Of a DNA stretch of 64,000 nucleotides, positions 19,510 through 27,715 are shown piece by piece. This stretch comes from Streptomyces sp. NBC_00704 (lineage in GTDB: Bacteria; Actinomycetota; Actinomycetes; Streptomycetales; Streptomycetaceae), in assembly GCF_036226605.1 (NCBI RefSeq), contig NZ_CP109000.1:6382501-6446500 (forward strand). Reading direction: 5' to 3'. A program made the translations under genes and the position numbers. A model generated the notes under the pieces. It saw only the letters and a list, made by a program, of their open reading frames with translations. It searched no databases and had not been told where the DNA came from. How positions within the stretch are numbered: the first letter of the stretch is position 1; each line of letters opens with the position of its first letter.

Positions 19510-20748
19510 GTGGGCTCGGGAGGGCTGGAGCTGCCCCCTGGTGACGAGGGTCACGAGGGGGGCTCCGCAGACGTCCCGACCGGCACGGTGTCCCTGGCCC
19601 GGCCGATGGAGACGCACGCCATCGGTCCGGAGCTGGACTGGGACACCGACGCCTGGCGCGAGGTCCGCGTCCGCGCCCAGCGGGCCGGCCGGGCCTACAT
19701 CTGGCTGAACCTCGTCGAACAGCGGCTGCGCGCCGTGGTGGCCGCCGTGCTGCGGCCCATCTACGAACCCGTGCACGGCGACGAGTGGGTCGTCGCCGCG
19801 GCCGGACCCGCCGGACAGGAATGGGTCCAGCGCGCCGTCGCCGTGCGCGAGGTCAGCCGCCGCAAGGGCTATCTGCTCGACCCGGCCGACGACAACGTCA
19901 TCTCCTTCCTCACCCTGCCCCAGCTGCGCGAGCTGATGGTGCAGCACTGGCCCTGCTTCGAGCCGTACTTCGACGACCGCCGCGACGTCGAACTGGCCCT
20001 GGACGAGCTGGAGGTGACCCGCAACGTCGTCTCCCGCAACCGCGCGCTGTCCGAGGCCGTGCTGAGCCAGGCCGAACGGGCCTCCGCACGACTGCTGGAG
20101 ATGCTCGGCACCAGCGGCGACGTGCCCTCCGCGCGCAGACTGCCCGTGGACGCCGTCGAGGACCTCGTCGGCGACCGCTACGCGGACGTGGTCGCCGTCC
20201 ACACCGACCGGGTGCGGCTGCTGCGCCAGTTCCCCGCCGAGGACATCTTCGACGGCTCCCGCCGCATCGACGCCATCGGCATCGGCCTCAACCTGCTCGT
20301 GCAGAACTTCTCCGGCCGCCGGCTGGTCCGCCTCGCCGAGGGCGGCGCCCGCGTCCGGCTGCTCTTCCTCAACCCCGCCTCCAGCGCGGTCAAGCGCCGC
20401 GAGCGCGAACTCGGCATGAAACGCGGCGAACTGAGCCGGGCCGTGGAGATGAACATCCTGCACATGCGCCGGGTCCGCGCCCGGCTGCGCGACCCGGGCG
20501 CCTTCCAGATCCAGGTGTACGACGAGACGCCCCGCTTCACCGCCTACCTCGTCGACGGCGACGGCGCCGACGGCATCGCCGTGATCCAGTCCTATCTGCG
20601 GCGGATGCGCGGAATGGAGGCGCCGGTGCTGGTGCTGCGCGGCGGCAACCGGGTGGTCAAGTCGGGCGAGGTGGGAGAAGGCGGACTCTTCGCGGCGTAT
20701 CGCGAGGAGTTCGAGCTCGCCTGGGCCGATTCACGACCGGTGTCCTGA
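19510..20748 (+). CDS. SAV2148 family HEPN domain protein
   Basis: A 412-residue protein that I recognise as the conserved Streptomyces SAV2148-type HEPN family. The N-terminal half is helical (DWDTDAWREVRVRAQRAGRAY through ALDELEVTRNVVSRNRAL) and contains R-x5-H in QLRELMVQHW, which could be the HEPN ribonuclease motif. The C-terminal half (IGIGLNLLVQNFSGRRLVRLAEGGARVRLLFLNP ... FTAYLVD) resembles the phospholipase-D-like sensor/effector domains seen in bacterial signalling and conflict proteins. The start is the GTG at 19510, which gives the family N-terminus MGSGGLELPPG, after GGAAGG. It appears monocistronic; the cellular role is not known to me. Confidence 0.85.
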   Translation: MGSGGLELPPGDEGHEGGSADVPTGTVSLARPMETHAIGPELDWDTDAWREVRVRAQRAGRAYIWLNLVEQRLRAVVAAVLRPIYEPVHGDEWVVAAAGPAGQEWVQRAVAVREVSRRKGYLLDPADDNVISFLTLPQLRELMVQHWPCFEPYFDDRRDVELALDELEVTRNVVSRNRALSEAVLSQAERASARLLEMLGTSGDVPSARRLPVDAVEDLVGDRYADVVAVHTDRVRLLRQFPAEDIFDGSRRIDAIGIGLNLLVQNFSGRRLVRLAEGGARVRLLFLNPASSAVKRRERELGMKRGELSRAVEMNILHMRRVRARLRDPGAFQIQVYDETPRFTAYLVDGDGADGIAVIQSYLRRMRGMEAPVLVLRGGNRVVKSGEVGEGGLFAAYREEFELAWADSRPVS

Positions 20749-20771
20749 TCCGTCCGGTCCACCCGATCTGT

Positions 20772-20816
20772 CCGGTCCATCCGGTCCATCCGGTCCATCC
20801 GGTCCATCCGGTCCGT
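20772..20816. repeat. 9-bp tandem repeat CCGGTCCAT downstream of the HEPN gene
   Basis: Four perfect copies of CCGGTCCAT at 20772-20807 and a fifth reading CCGGTCCGT lie 24 bp after the HEPN stop. Imperfect copies precede them from about 20754. The array sits in a 193-bp gap before the exonuclease gene. Confidence 0.8.
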
Positions 20817-20941
20817 GCGATTCGTCCCCGGACCGGGCGCGGCCCCGGGCCGCGTGTGCGGAACGCGATCCTCGGATTGTCAGTGGCCCGTGCGAGGGTG
20901 GAGACCACTGGGGGAAAGCACCACCGAGAAGGGGGGCCATC

Positions 20942-21664
20942 ATGGCCTGGTACCAGGAGCTGCTGATCGGCTTCGACCTGGAGACGACCGGGACGGACCC
21001 GCGCGAGGCGCGCATCGTCACGGGAGCCGTGATCGAGGTCAGGGACGGGCAGGTCCTGGGCCACCGCGAGTGGCTGGCGGATCCGGGCGTCGAGATCCCG
21101 GCCGACGCGGTCGCCGTGCACGGCATCAGCAACGAGCGGGCCGCCGCCGAAGGCGCCCCCGCCGACCGGGTGGCGGACGCCCTCGCGGACGTCCTCACCG
21201 GCTACTGGCGCACCGGCGTCCCGGTCGTGGCCTACAACGCCGCCTTCGACCTCACCCTCCTCTCCGCCGAGCTGCGCCGCCACGGCCTGCCTTCGCTGAG
21301 CGACCGGCTGGGCGGCCTCGACCCGGCGCCGGTCGTCGACCCGTACACCATCGACCGCTCGGTGGACCGCTACCGGCGCGGCAAGCGCAACCTCGAGGCG
21401 GTCTGCGGCGAGTACGGCGTCCCTCTGGAGCGCGCGCACGACGCCTCGGCGGACGCCCTGGCCGCGGCCCGCCTCGCCTGCGCCATAGCCGTCCGCCATC
21501 CCAAGGTCGCCTCCCTCGGCCCGGCGGAGCTGCACCGCCGTCAGATCGAGTGGTACGCGCAATGGGCGGCGGACTTCCAGGACTTCCTGCGCCGCAAGGG
21601 CGACGCGGACGCGGTGGTGGACAGCGCCTGGCCGATGCGCGAACCGGCCACGAAACCCGCCTGA
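20942..21664 (+). CDS. DEDDh 3'-5' exonuclease (DnaQ/DNA polymerase III epsilon-like)
   Basis: A 240-residue exonuclease. The three Exo motifs with the four acidic residues and His are visible: Exo I FDLETTGTD, Exo II VAYNAAFDLTLL and Exo III AHDASADALAA. No BRCT or UvrC-like domain follows, so it is a stand-alone nuclease rather than the replicative proofreading subunit. GAGAAGGGGGG directly before the ATG marks the start. A C-terminal helix RRQIEWYAQWAADFQDFLRRKG is typical of the actinobacterial stand-alone members. A hairpin follows the stop. Confidence 0.94.
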   Translation: MAWYQELLIGFDLETTGTDPREARIVTGAVIEVRDGQVLGHREWLADPGVEIPADAVAVHGISNERAAAEGAPADRVADALADVLTGYWRTGVPVVAYNAAFDLTLLSAELRRHGLPSLSDRLGGLDPAPVVDPYTIDRSVDRYRRGKRNLEAVCGEYGVPLERAHDASADALAAARLACAIAVRHPKVASLGPAELHRRQIEWYAQWAADFQDFLRRKGDADAVVDSAWPMREPATKPA

Positions 21665-21715
21665 CGTCTCCAGCCCCCTGAGGCTTCCAACCCCCTAAGG
21701 CTGAGGGGGCGACCA

Positions 21716-21755
21716 CGCGCACTCCCGTATCGGCACGGGGGCGGTCGTGTGCGCG
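21716..21755. terminator. Hairpin between convergent exonuclease and phosphotransferase genes
   Basis: Outer arms CGCGCAC (21716-21722) and GTGCGCG (21749-21755) enclose an inner CCCGT/ACGGG stem (21724-21728 with 21735-21739). A second possible stem, GCCCCCT/AGGGGGC, lies just upstream (21673-21679 with 21704-21710). Confidence 0.5.
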
Positions 21756-21811
21756 GCTCGGGCCGAGGATCGCGCGCGGCCGGTCAGAAGCGGCGGGTCA
21801 GAAGCGGCGGG

Positions 21812-22675
21812 TCAGAACGGGTACCAGCGCACGCCTGCGTCACCGTCCCGCAGCGAGGCCACGCGGCGGCGGAACTCGGCCAGCGCTTTGGGATTCGAGG
21901 GCGCGTGCTGGGCGACCCAGGCGCAGCTCGCGGTCTCGCGGGCGCCCCGCAGGACCTCGCAGCCCGCCCACTCCCGCACGTCCCAGCCGTACGCCTCGGT
22001 GAACGCGTCGTACTCCGCGGCGGGCAGGCCGTACCGGTCGCGGGAGAGCGCCATCACCACCAGGTCGTGCTCGCGCAGATCGGCGGAGACGGTCTCCAGG
22101 TCGACCAGGACGGGGCCGTCGGGCCCGACGTGCACATTGCGGGGCAGCGCGTCCCCGTGGACCGGACCGGGAGGCAGGTGCGGGGTGAGCGCGGCGGCGG
22201 CCGACGCGAAGCCGTCGCGGCGCTCACGCAGATACGCCGCGTCCGCCGGGTCGACGGCGTCGCCCGCGAGGCGCAGCCAGCGTTCCACCCCGGACAGCAG
22301 GTCGCGCGGCGGCAGCCCGAACCGCGGGACGGGCAAGGAGTGGAGCAGGCGCAGCAGGTCGGCCAGATCGCGCGGCCCGGCGGGACGGACCGGGTCGGGC
22401 AGCCGGTGCCACACCGTCACCGGGCGGCCCTCGGCCAGCAGCGGCTCCGGCGCGGCCGCGCGCACCGCGGGGACGCCCGCGTCGGCGAGCCATGCGGCGA
22501 CGTCCAGCTCGCGCCGGGCCCGGTCGAGAAGCTCGGCGTCGCGCCCCACCTTCACCACCAGGTCACCCGCGGCGAACACCGCGTTCTCGCCCAGGGCGAG
22601 CAGCCGCGCGTCGGTGGCCGGGCCGGGCAGCACTCCCGCCGCGGCCAGTGCGTCGCGCGCAAGTGCCTCGTCCAT
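21812..22675 (-). CDS. Phosphotransferase (APH family), canonical active site
   Basis: A 287-residue APH-fold kinase. The ATP-binding lobe contains ALGENAVFAAGDLVVKVGR, the catalytic loop VHGDALPRNVHV has the full H-G-D-x4-N pattern, and the metal-binding segment is LVDLETV. The substrate could be an aminoglycoside, another small hydroxyl compound or an antibiotic; nothing in the sequence decides this. The ATG at 22675 gives the standard family N-terminus MDEALARDALAAAG. A 15-bp tandem repeat lies only 20 bp upstream of this start, in the likely promoter or leader region. Confidence 0.88.
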   Translation of the reverse strand: MDEALARDALAAAGVLPGPATDARLLALGENAVFAAGDLVVKVGRDAELLDRARRELDVAAWLADAGVPAVRAAAPEPLLAEGRPVTVWHRLPDPVRPAGPRDLADLLRLLHSLPVPRFGLPPRDLLSGVERWLRLAGDAVDPADAAYLRERRDGFASAAAALTPHLPPGPVHGDALPRNVHVGPDGPVLVDLETVSADLREHDLVVMALSRDRYGLPAAEYDAFTEAYGWDVREWAGCEVLRGARETASCAWVAQHAPSNPKALAEFRRRVASLRDGDAGVRWYPF

Positions 22676-22695
22676 CGTCCGCCTCCGTGTCGTTC

Positions 22696-22815
22696 CTCGC
22701 CCGGCGTCGCCTCGCCCGGCGTCGCCTCGCCCGGCGTCGCCTCGCCCGGCGTCGCCTCGCCCGGCGTCGCCTCGCCCGGCGTCGCCTCTCCCGGCATCGC
22801 CTCTCCCGGCGTCCG
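22696..22815. repeat. 15-bp tandem repeat (8 units) in the divergent phosphotransferase/glycosyltransferase region
   Basis: Six perfect copies of CTCGCCCGGCGTCGC run from 22696 to 22785, followed by two variants (22786-22815) beginning CTCTCCCGGC. The array occupies the 5' side of the phosphotransferase gene. The remaining divergent gap to 23005 is GC-rich with no gene. Confidence 0.9.
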
Positions 22816-23005
22816 GCGCACCGGGCGGCGTCCGGATCCGGCCGTCCGACGGTCAGTGTCGCATTCGTGCGGACGGCTCCGCGCGCGCGGTGTGTTGACG
22901 GCGTACCGCGCCTTCCGCGTCCGGAGCCCGCCCCGTCCGTGCGCGGCTGCGCCGAGTGGAAGGACACGGCCGGCATGCCTGAAGCGCGTCACGGCGGCCG
23001 GCGCG

Positions 23006-23044
23006 GTAAACGGATTGCACGAGACGTATCGTCTCGTTTACGGT
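23006..23044 (+). promoter_or_regulatory. Promoter of the macrolide glycosyltransferase gene with an embedded palindromic operator
   Basis: A -35-like TTGCAC (23015-23020) and a -10-like TACGGT (23039-23044) are 18 bp apart. The -10 box ends seven bases before the ATG, so the transcript would be leaderless. Between the boxes lies ACGAGACG-TAT-CGTCTCGT (23019-23037), a perfect palindrome with 8-base arms. An outer pair GTAAACG (23006-23012) and CGTTTAC (23035-23041) nests around it. The layout is typical of a TetR-family operator, but no TetR gene is in this window. Confidence 0.7.
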
Positions 23045-23051
23045 CGATGGC

Positions 23052-24248
23052 ATGACCAGTCGCCCCGCCCACATCGCCATGTTCTCCATCGCCGCGCACG
23101 GCCACGTGAACCCGAGCCTGGAAGTCGTCCGCGAACTCGTCGCGCGCGGCCACCGGGTGACCTACGCGATTCCGCCCGTCTTCGCCGAGAAGGTCGCCGC
23201 CACCGGCGCCGAGGTCAAGACGTGGCACTCGACCCTGCCCGCGCCCGACGACGACCCCGCCGCCTGGGGCAGCACCCTCCTCGACCACGTGGAGCCCTTC
23301 CTGGCCGATGCGATCCAGGCGCTGCCCCGGCTGAGCGAGGCCTACGAGGGGGACCGGCCCGATCTGGTGCTGCACGACATCACCTCGTACCCGGCCCGCG
23401 TCCTCGCCCACCGCTGGGGTGTCCCCGCGATCTCCCTCTCGCCCAACCTCGTGGCCTGGGAGGGGTACGAGGAGGAGGTCGCCGAGCCGATGTGGGCCGA
23501 GCCGAGGCGGACGGAGCGCGGCAGGGCCTACTACGCCCGTTTCCACGCCTGGCTGGAGGAGAACGGGATCACCGAGCACCCCGACCGCTTCGTCGGCCGG
23601 CCCGCCCGCTCGCTCGTGCTGATTCCCCGGGCGCTCCAGCCCTGCGCCGACCGGGTCGACGGCAGCGTGTACACGTTCGTCGGCGCGTGCCAGGGCGACC
23701 GGGCGGCCGAGGGGGAGTGGACCCGTCCCGCCGGCGCCGACCGGGTCGTCCTCGTCTCGCTGGGCTCGACGTTCACCGAGCGGCCCGACTTCTACCGGGA
23801 GTGCGTGCGGGCCTTCGGGGACCTGCCCGGCTGGCGCCTCGTGCTCCAGATCGGCAGGCACGTCGACCCCGCGGTCCTGGGTGACCTGCCCGACACCGTC
23901 GAAGTCCACGCCTGGGTACCGCAGTTGGCGGTCCTTCGGCAGGCGGACCTGTTCGTGACGCACGCCGGCGCCGGCGGCAGCCAGGAAGGCCTGGCCACCG
24001 CCACGCCGATGATCGCCGTACCCCAGGCCGTGGACCAGTTCGGCAACGCCGACGTGCTGGAGGGCCTCGGAGTGGCCCGGCAGATCCCCACGGCGGAGGC
24101 GACGGCCGAGGCCCTGCGGGCGGCGGCCCTGGCCCTCGTCGGCGACGCCGAGGTCGCCCGGCGGCTCAAGGACATCCAGGCCGAGATGGCGGACGAGGGC
24201 GGCACCCGGCGCGCCGCCGACCTCATCGAGGCCGAACTCCCCGCCTGA
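23052..24248 (+). CDS. mgt: Macrolide-inactivating UDP-glycosyltransferase (OleD/Mgt family, GT1)
   Basis: A 398-residue GT1 enzyme that transfers glucose from UDP-glucose to the 2'-hydroxyl of macrolide desosamine-type sugars or to other acceptors. It matches OleD/Mgt from memory over its whole length, for example AHIAMFSIAAHGHVNPSLEV at the start. The catalytic His is His16 of AAHGHVN, and the supporting Asp is Asp109 in LVLHDITSYPAR. The C-terminal nucleotide-sugar motif runs VHAWVPQLAVLRQADLFVTHAG through PQAVDQFGNA. The gene appears leaderless. The operator suggests induction by its substrate. It likely gives macrolide tolerance; no macrolide biosynthetic gene is nearby. Confidence 0.93.
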   Translation: MTSRPAHIAMFSIAAHGHVNPSLEVVRELVARGHRVTYAIPPVFAEKVAATGAEVKTWHSTLPAPDDDPAAWGSTLLDHVEPFLADAIQALPRLSEAYEGDRPDLVLHDITSYPARVLAHRWGVPAISLSPNLVAWEGYEEEVAEPMWAEPRRTERGRAYYARFHAWLEENGITEHPDRFVGRPARSLVLIPRALQPCADRVDGSVYTFVGACQGDRAAEGEWTRPAGADRVVLVSLGSTFTERPDFYRECVRAFGDLPGWRLVLQIGRHVDPAVLGDLPDTVEVHAWVPQLAVLRQADLFVTHAGAGGSQEGLATATPMIAVPQAVDQFGNADVLEGLGVARQIPTAEATAEALRAAALALVGDAEVARRLKDIQAEMADEGGTRRAADLIEAELPA

Positions 24249-24372
24249 CCCGCACGCCCTCCACCGCGCCGGACTCCCCCTGACCCGCACGGCTCCACCG
24301 CGCCGAACCGTGCGTGCCCCGACCGCGCCCCGACCGTGCCCCGGCCACACGCCGGCCGGGGGACACAGGTGA

Positions 24373-24407
24373 GGGCTCGTCGACTCCCCCGGGAGGTCGA
24401 CGAGCCC
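24373..24407. terminator. Bidirectional terminator between mgt and the MMPL gene
   Basis: Perfect 12-base arms GGGCTCGTCGAC (24373-24384) and GTCGACGAGCCC (24396-24407) enclose an 11-base loop that can itself pair. Three GAGCCCTCGTT copies (24402, 24417, 24434) follow. The hairpin sits between two convergent genes. Confidence 0.8.
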
Positions 24408-24463
24408 TCGTTCCGCGAGCCCTCGTTCAGCGCGAGCCCTCGTTGCGCGAGGCCTCGGCAGGG

Positions 24464-26731
24464 TCAGACCGGCAGGCGCTCGCCCTCGTCGTCGCGCGCC
24501 GCCGGGGCGACCGGCTCCGGCGCCTCGTCGTGGGTGAAGTCGGGCAGCCAGCCCAGCCACTTCGGCAGGTACCAGTTGCGCTCACCGAGCAGCGCCATCA
24601 CGGCCGGCAGCAGCACGCCCCGGATGACCGTCGCGTCGATCAGGACCGCGGCCGCCAGGCCCACGCCCATCTGCTTCATGGACTGCATGGACAGCGTTCC
24701 GAAGATCGCGAACACGGCGACCATGATGACCGCGGCGCTGGTGACCACGCCCGCCGTGGTGACCACACCGTGCCGGATGGCCTCGTTCGTCGTACGCCCC
24801 CGCAGCCGCGCCTCACGGATCCGCGAGACGACGAACACGTGGTAGTCCATCGACAGGCCGAAGAGGATGACGAAGAGGAACAGGGGCAGCCAGGTGATGA
24901 GGGCGCCGACGCCCTCCGCCCCCACCAGCGAAGCGCCCCAGCCGTGCTGGAAGACGGCCACCAGGATGCCGTAGGCCGCGCCCACCGACAGCAGGTTGAG
25001 CACGATCGAGGTGATCGCGATCGTCAGCGACCGGAAGGACAGCAGCATCAGCAGGAAGGCGAAGACCACGACGAACGCGAAGACGGGCGCGACGGCTCCG
25101 GCCAGCTGGTCGTTGAAGTCGTTCGACCCGGCCACCTGTCCGGTGATCGGAGCCTGCACGCCGTCGACCTTGCCGAGTGTGGCGGGGCGCACCTCGTCGC
25201 GCAGCTTGTCCAGGCTCGCCCCCGCCTTGTCCAGGTCCGAGCCGCCGACCAGCGGCACGTACACGTAGGCGAGGTTCTGCGCGTCGTGCAGCTTGATCTC
25301 GACCGGCCCGCGCGAGGCGCCCGAGCTGATCGCCCGCTGCCGGAACTGCTCCAGCGCCGCCTTCACCTCGGGGGCGTTGATGTCGGCAGCCTTGACGATG
25401 ACCTCGGCCGGCTCGGAGCCGCCCGGGAAGGCGTCGTTGACCCGGTTGTAGGTCTGCACGATGGGCAGCGAGTCGCCGAACTCCTGGTCCAGGGTGAGGT
25501 TCTGCGTCTTCATGCCGACCGCCGGAGCGGCGATGGCGAGCAGCGCGCCGGCCGCGACGACCAGCGAGACGGCGGGCCTGGCGAGGACGACCCTCAGCAC
25601 CGCGCTCCAGAACCGGCTGCCCTCGTCGCCGCGTCCGCGGCCCGCCTTGCGGCGACGCCGGTCGGGGTGCAGGAACGGGATCCGTCCCTTCTCCACCCGC
25701 TCGCCGAGCAGCGACAGCAGCGCCGGCAGCACGGTCACCGAACCGACCATGGCGACCGCGACCACCATCAGGGAGGCCAGGCCCATCGCCTCGAACGTGG
25801 CGAGCCCGGTGAACAGCATGCCCGCCATGGCCACGCACACGGTGACGCCGGAGACGATCACGGCCCGGCCGCTGGTGGCGGCGGCGATCCTGAGCGCGGT
25901 CTCCGGGTCGCGTCCCGCCGCCCGCTCCTCACGCTCACGGCGCAGGTAGAACAGGCAGTAGTCGACGCCCACGGCCAGACCCACCAGCAGCATCACCGAA
26001 CTGGCGGTGTCGTCCATCGGCTGGAAATGGCTGACGATGCTCATCAGGCCCGTCGTCGCCATGATCGCGGTGATCGCCAGGGCCACCGGCAGCAGCGCCG
26101 CGACCAGCGCGCCGAAGGCGATCAGCAGGATGCCCAGCGCCACGGGCACGGCCGAGTACTCCGCCTGCTGGAAGTCGTCGCCGAACGCGTCGTCGAACGT
26201 CTTCGCCATGCTGGCGCCGCCGATCTCCTCGATCCGCAGCGAGGAGTGCTCCTTGCCGACCGCGTCCACGGCCTTGAGCACCGGCTCCACCCGGTCGCCC
26301 GCGGTGTCGGAGTCGCCGCGCATGTCGAACTGGACGAGCGCGCTGCGACCGTCCTTCGAGATCGTCTTCGTGTCGTACGGCGAACTCACGTCGGTCGCCT
26401 CGCCGGTCTTGCCGACGGCCGTGACGACGGCGGCGACGGCGGCCCGGAACTCGGGGTCCGTGGCCTTGACGGAGCCGTCCTTCGACTGGATGAGGACCGT
26501 CTCACTGGCCGGCTCCTCGATGCCCGCGTCCTCGACGATCCGGGCGGCCGTGCGGGTCTCGCCCCCGAGCTGGTCGCTCTCCTTGACGTCGACCGTCCCC
26601 GCCGCCGACCCGATCCCCATGGCCAGGACGACGAACAGCAGCCAGACGCCCACCGCGGCCCATCGATGCCGGGCGCTCCAGCCGCCGGCCCGCGCGGCGA
26701 TGCCCCGCACCCGTATTTCTCCGCTCACCAT
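24464..26731 (-). CDS. MMPL family RND-type transporter
   Basis: A 755-residue inner-membrane transporter with two repeats of one plus five transmembrane segments. The first segment is AVGVWLLFVVLAMGIGSAAG, followed by a large extracytoplasmic loop. The family's conserved segments appear as LAVGVDYCLFYLRREREE in repeat 1 and FGLSMDYHVFVVSRIREA in repeat 2, including the Asp-Tyr pairs thought to take part in proton coupling. MMPL proteins export lipids or hydrophobic compounds driven by the proton gradient; the substrate here is unknown. The ATG at 26731 is used. It is convergent with mgt, and a link to macrolide export would be speculation. Confidence 0.93.
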   Translation of the reverse strand: MVSGEIRVRGIAARAGGWSARHRWAAVGVWLLFVVLAMGIGSAAGTVDVKESDQLGGETRTAARIVEDAGIEEPASETVLIQSKDGSVKATDPEFRAAVAAVVTAVGKTGEATDVSSPYDTKTISKDGRSALVQFDMRGDSDTAGDRVEPVLKAVDAVGKEHSSLRIEEIGGASMAKTFDDAFGDDFQQAEYSAVPVALGILLIAFGALVAALLPVALAITAIMATTGLMSIVSHFQPMDDTASSVMLLVGLAVGVDYCLFYLRREREERAAGRDPETALRIAAATSGRAVIVSGVTVCVAMAGMLFTGLATFEAMGLASLMVVAVAMVGSVTVLPALLSLLGERVEKGRIPFLHPDRRRRKAGRGRGDEGSRFWSAVLRVVLARPAVSLVVAAGALLAIAAPAVGMKTQNLTLDQEFGDSLPIVQTYNRVNDAFPGGSEPAEVIVKAADINAPEVKAALEQFRQRAISSGASRGPVEIKLHDAQNLAYVYVPLVGGSDLDKAGASLDKLRDEVRPATLGKVDGVQAPITGQVAGSNDFNDQLAGAVAPVFAFVVVFAFLLMLLSFRSLTIAITSIVLNLLSVGAAYGILVAVFQHGWGASLVGAEGVGALITWLPLFLFVILFGLSMDYHVFVVSRIREARLRGRTTNEAIRHGVVTTAGVVTSAAVIMVAVFAIFGTLSMQSMKQMGVGLAAAVLIDATVIRGVLLPAVMALLGERNWYLPKWLGWLPDFTHDEAPEPVAPAARDDEGERLPV

Positions 26732-27125
26732 GACGGGCTGCCCCCTTGTGATGCGGTAGCAGCCCCTGCCGCCACCTTCCGATTCGAAGGTATGCGCTGG
26801 ATAAAGCCATCTCCTCGTGCTGCCCGGTGACGTGCGGGGCCCCCGACTCCTCCCGTCGGACCGCCCCGTCTCACCGCTGGGGAGGACAGTGGTCCCTTAC
26901 ATCTATCCGGTGGTCTCGGGGACGGCGATCAGGGTGAGGCCGGCCGCGGACGGTGGAAGTGAACGAATACGCAAGTTTGTTGAACAAGTCACAGACGTGT
27001 GGAGAAGTACGCAGGATATGGATCCGCAGGCCCTGGATCGGCCAGAGTCTCCTACCGGTCACCCACCCCGGACGCGGCCGTCGTGCCCACCCCCACGGGG
27101 CACGACGGCCGCTTAGGGTGGGCGG
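26732..27125. other. 394-bp divergent intergenic region, partly AT-rich, with a TTGTTGAACAA palindrome
   Basis: No gene is supported here. The part 26960-27020 is clearly less GC-rich than its surroundings and contains the palindrome TTGTTGAACAA (26977-26987). TTAGGGT (27114-27120) ends six bases before the DUF1697 ATG and probably is its -10 box for a leaderless transcript. The promoter of the MMPL gene should also lie in this gap. Confidence 0.45.
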
Positions 27126-27674
27126 ATGACGACGACGTACGCCGCCCTGTTGCGAGGCATCAACGTGGGCGGCAGCAGAAAGGTCCCGATGGCCGACCTG
27201 CGCGCCCTCATGGAGGGTCTCGGCCACGGCGAGGTGCGCACCCATCTGCAGAGCGGCCAGGCCGTGTTCGCCGGCGCGCACGGCGACGAGGAGAGCCTCG
27301 CGGCCGACCTCACGGCGGCGATCGCGGAGCGGTTCGGCTTCGACGTCGGCGTGATCGTCCGCGACCACGCCTATCTGAAGGCCGTCGCCGACGCCTGCCC
27401 GTTCCCGGCCGCCGAGCTGACGGCGAAACAACTGCACGTCACCTACTGCTCCGCCCCCGTCGACGAGGAGCGCTACGCGGGCATCGACCGCGCCGCCCAC
27501 CTCCCCGAGGAGTTCCGGCTCGGCGACCGCGCCCTGTACCTGTACGCCCCGGAGGGACTGGGCCGCTCCCGGCTGGCCGAGCAACTGGCCAGGCCCCGCG
27601 TCACCAAGGGCCTGATCACCACCACCCGGAACTGGAACACCGTCGTCAAACTGGTGGAGATGACGCGGGCCTGA
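27126..27674 (+). CDS. DUF1697 domain protein
   Basis: A 182-residue cytoplasmic protein matching DUF1697 over its full length. Visible features are the opening YAALLRGINVGGSRKVPMADLRALMEGLG, the segment HLQSGQAVF (usually QSGNVVF) and the C-terminal TTRNWNTVVKL. The function of the family is not known to me. The ATG at 27126 is preceded at six bases by TAGGGT, consistent with a leaderless transcript. It is followed 41 bp later by the ketopantoate-reductase-like gene on the same strand. Confidence 0.9.
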   Translation: MTTTYAALLRGINVGGSRKVPMADLRALMEGLGHGEVRTHLQSGQAVFAGAHGDEESLAADLTAAIAERFGFDVGVIVRDHAYLKAVADACPFPAAELTAKQLHVTYCSAPVDEERYAGIDRAAHLPEEFRLGDRALYLYAPEGLGRSRLAEQLARPRVTKGLITTTRNWNTVVKLVEMTRA

Positions 27675-27715
27675 GAGCGTCGCGGTCCCCGGCACAGGTG
27701 TGCGAGGCTCGTCCC

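Noticed and set aside
22552..22992. A minus-strand frame encoding repeated PGEAT peptides
   Set aside because: The peptide repeat is the translation of the 15-bp DNA repeat, in a different frame from the phosphotransferase; no ribosome binding site or homology is seen.
23052..26731. mgt and the MMPL transporter as a macrolide inactivation and export pair
   Set aside because: The genes are convergent, separated by a strong terminator, and MMPL proteins usually move lipids; no shared regulatory site was found.
24314..26830. An 838-codon plus-strand frame opposite the MMPL transporter
   Set aside because: It is the His/Arg/Gln-rich antisense translation of a clear membrane protein gene.
26817..27116. 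A 99-codon plus-strand frame in the MMPL/DUF1697 gap
   Set aside because: Third-position composition is not Streptomyces-like, there is no ribosome binding site, and it spans the AT-rich promoter region.
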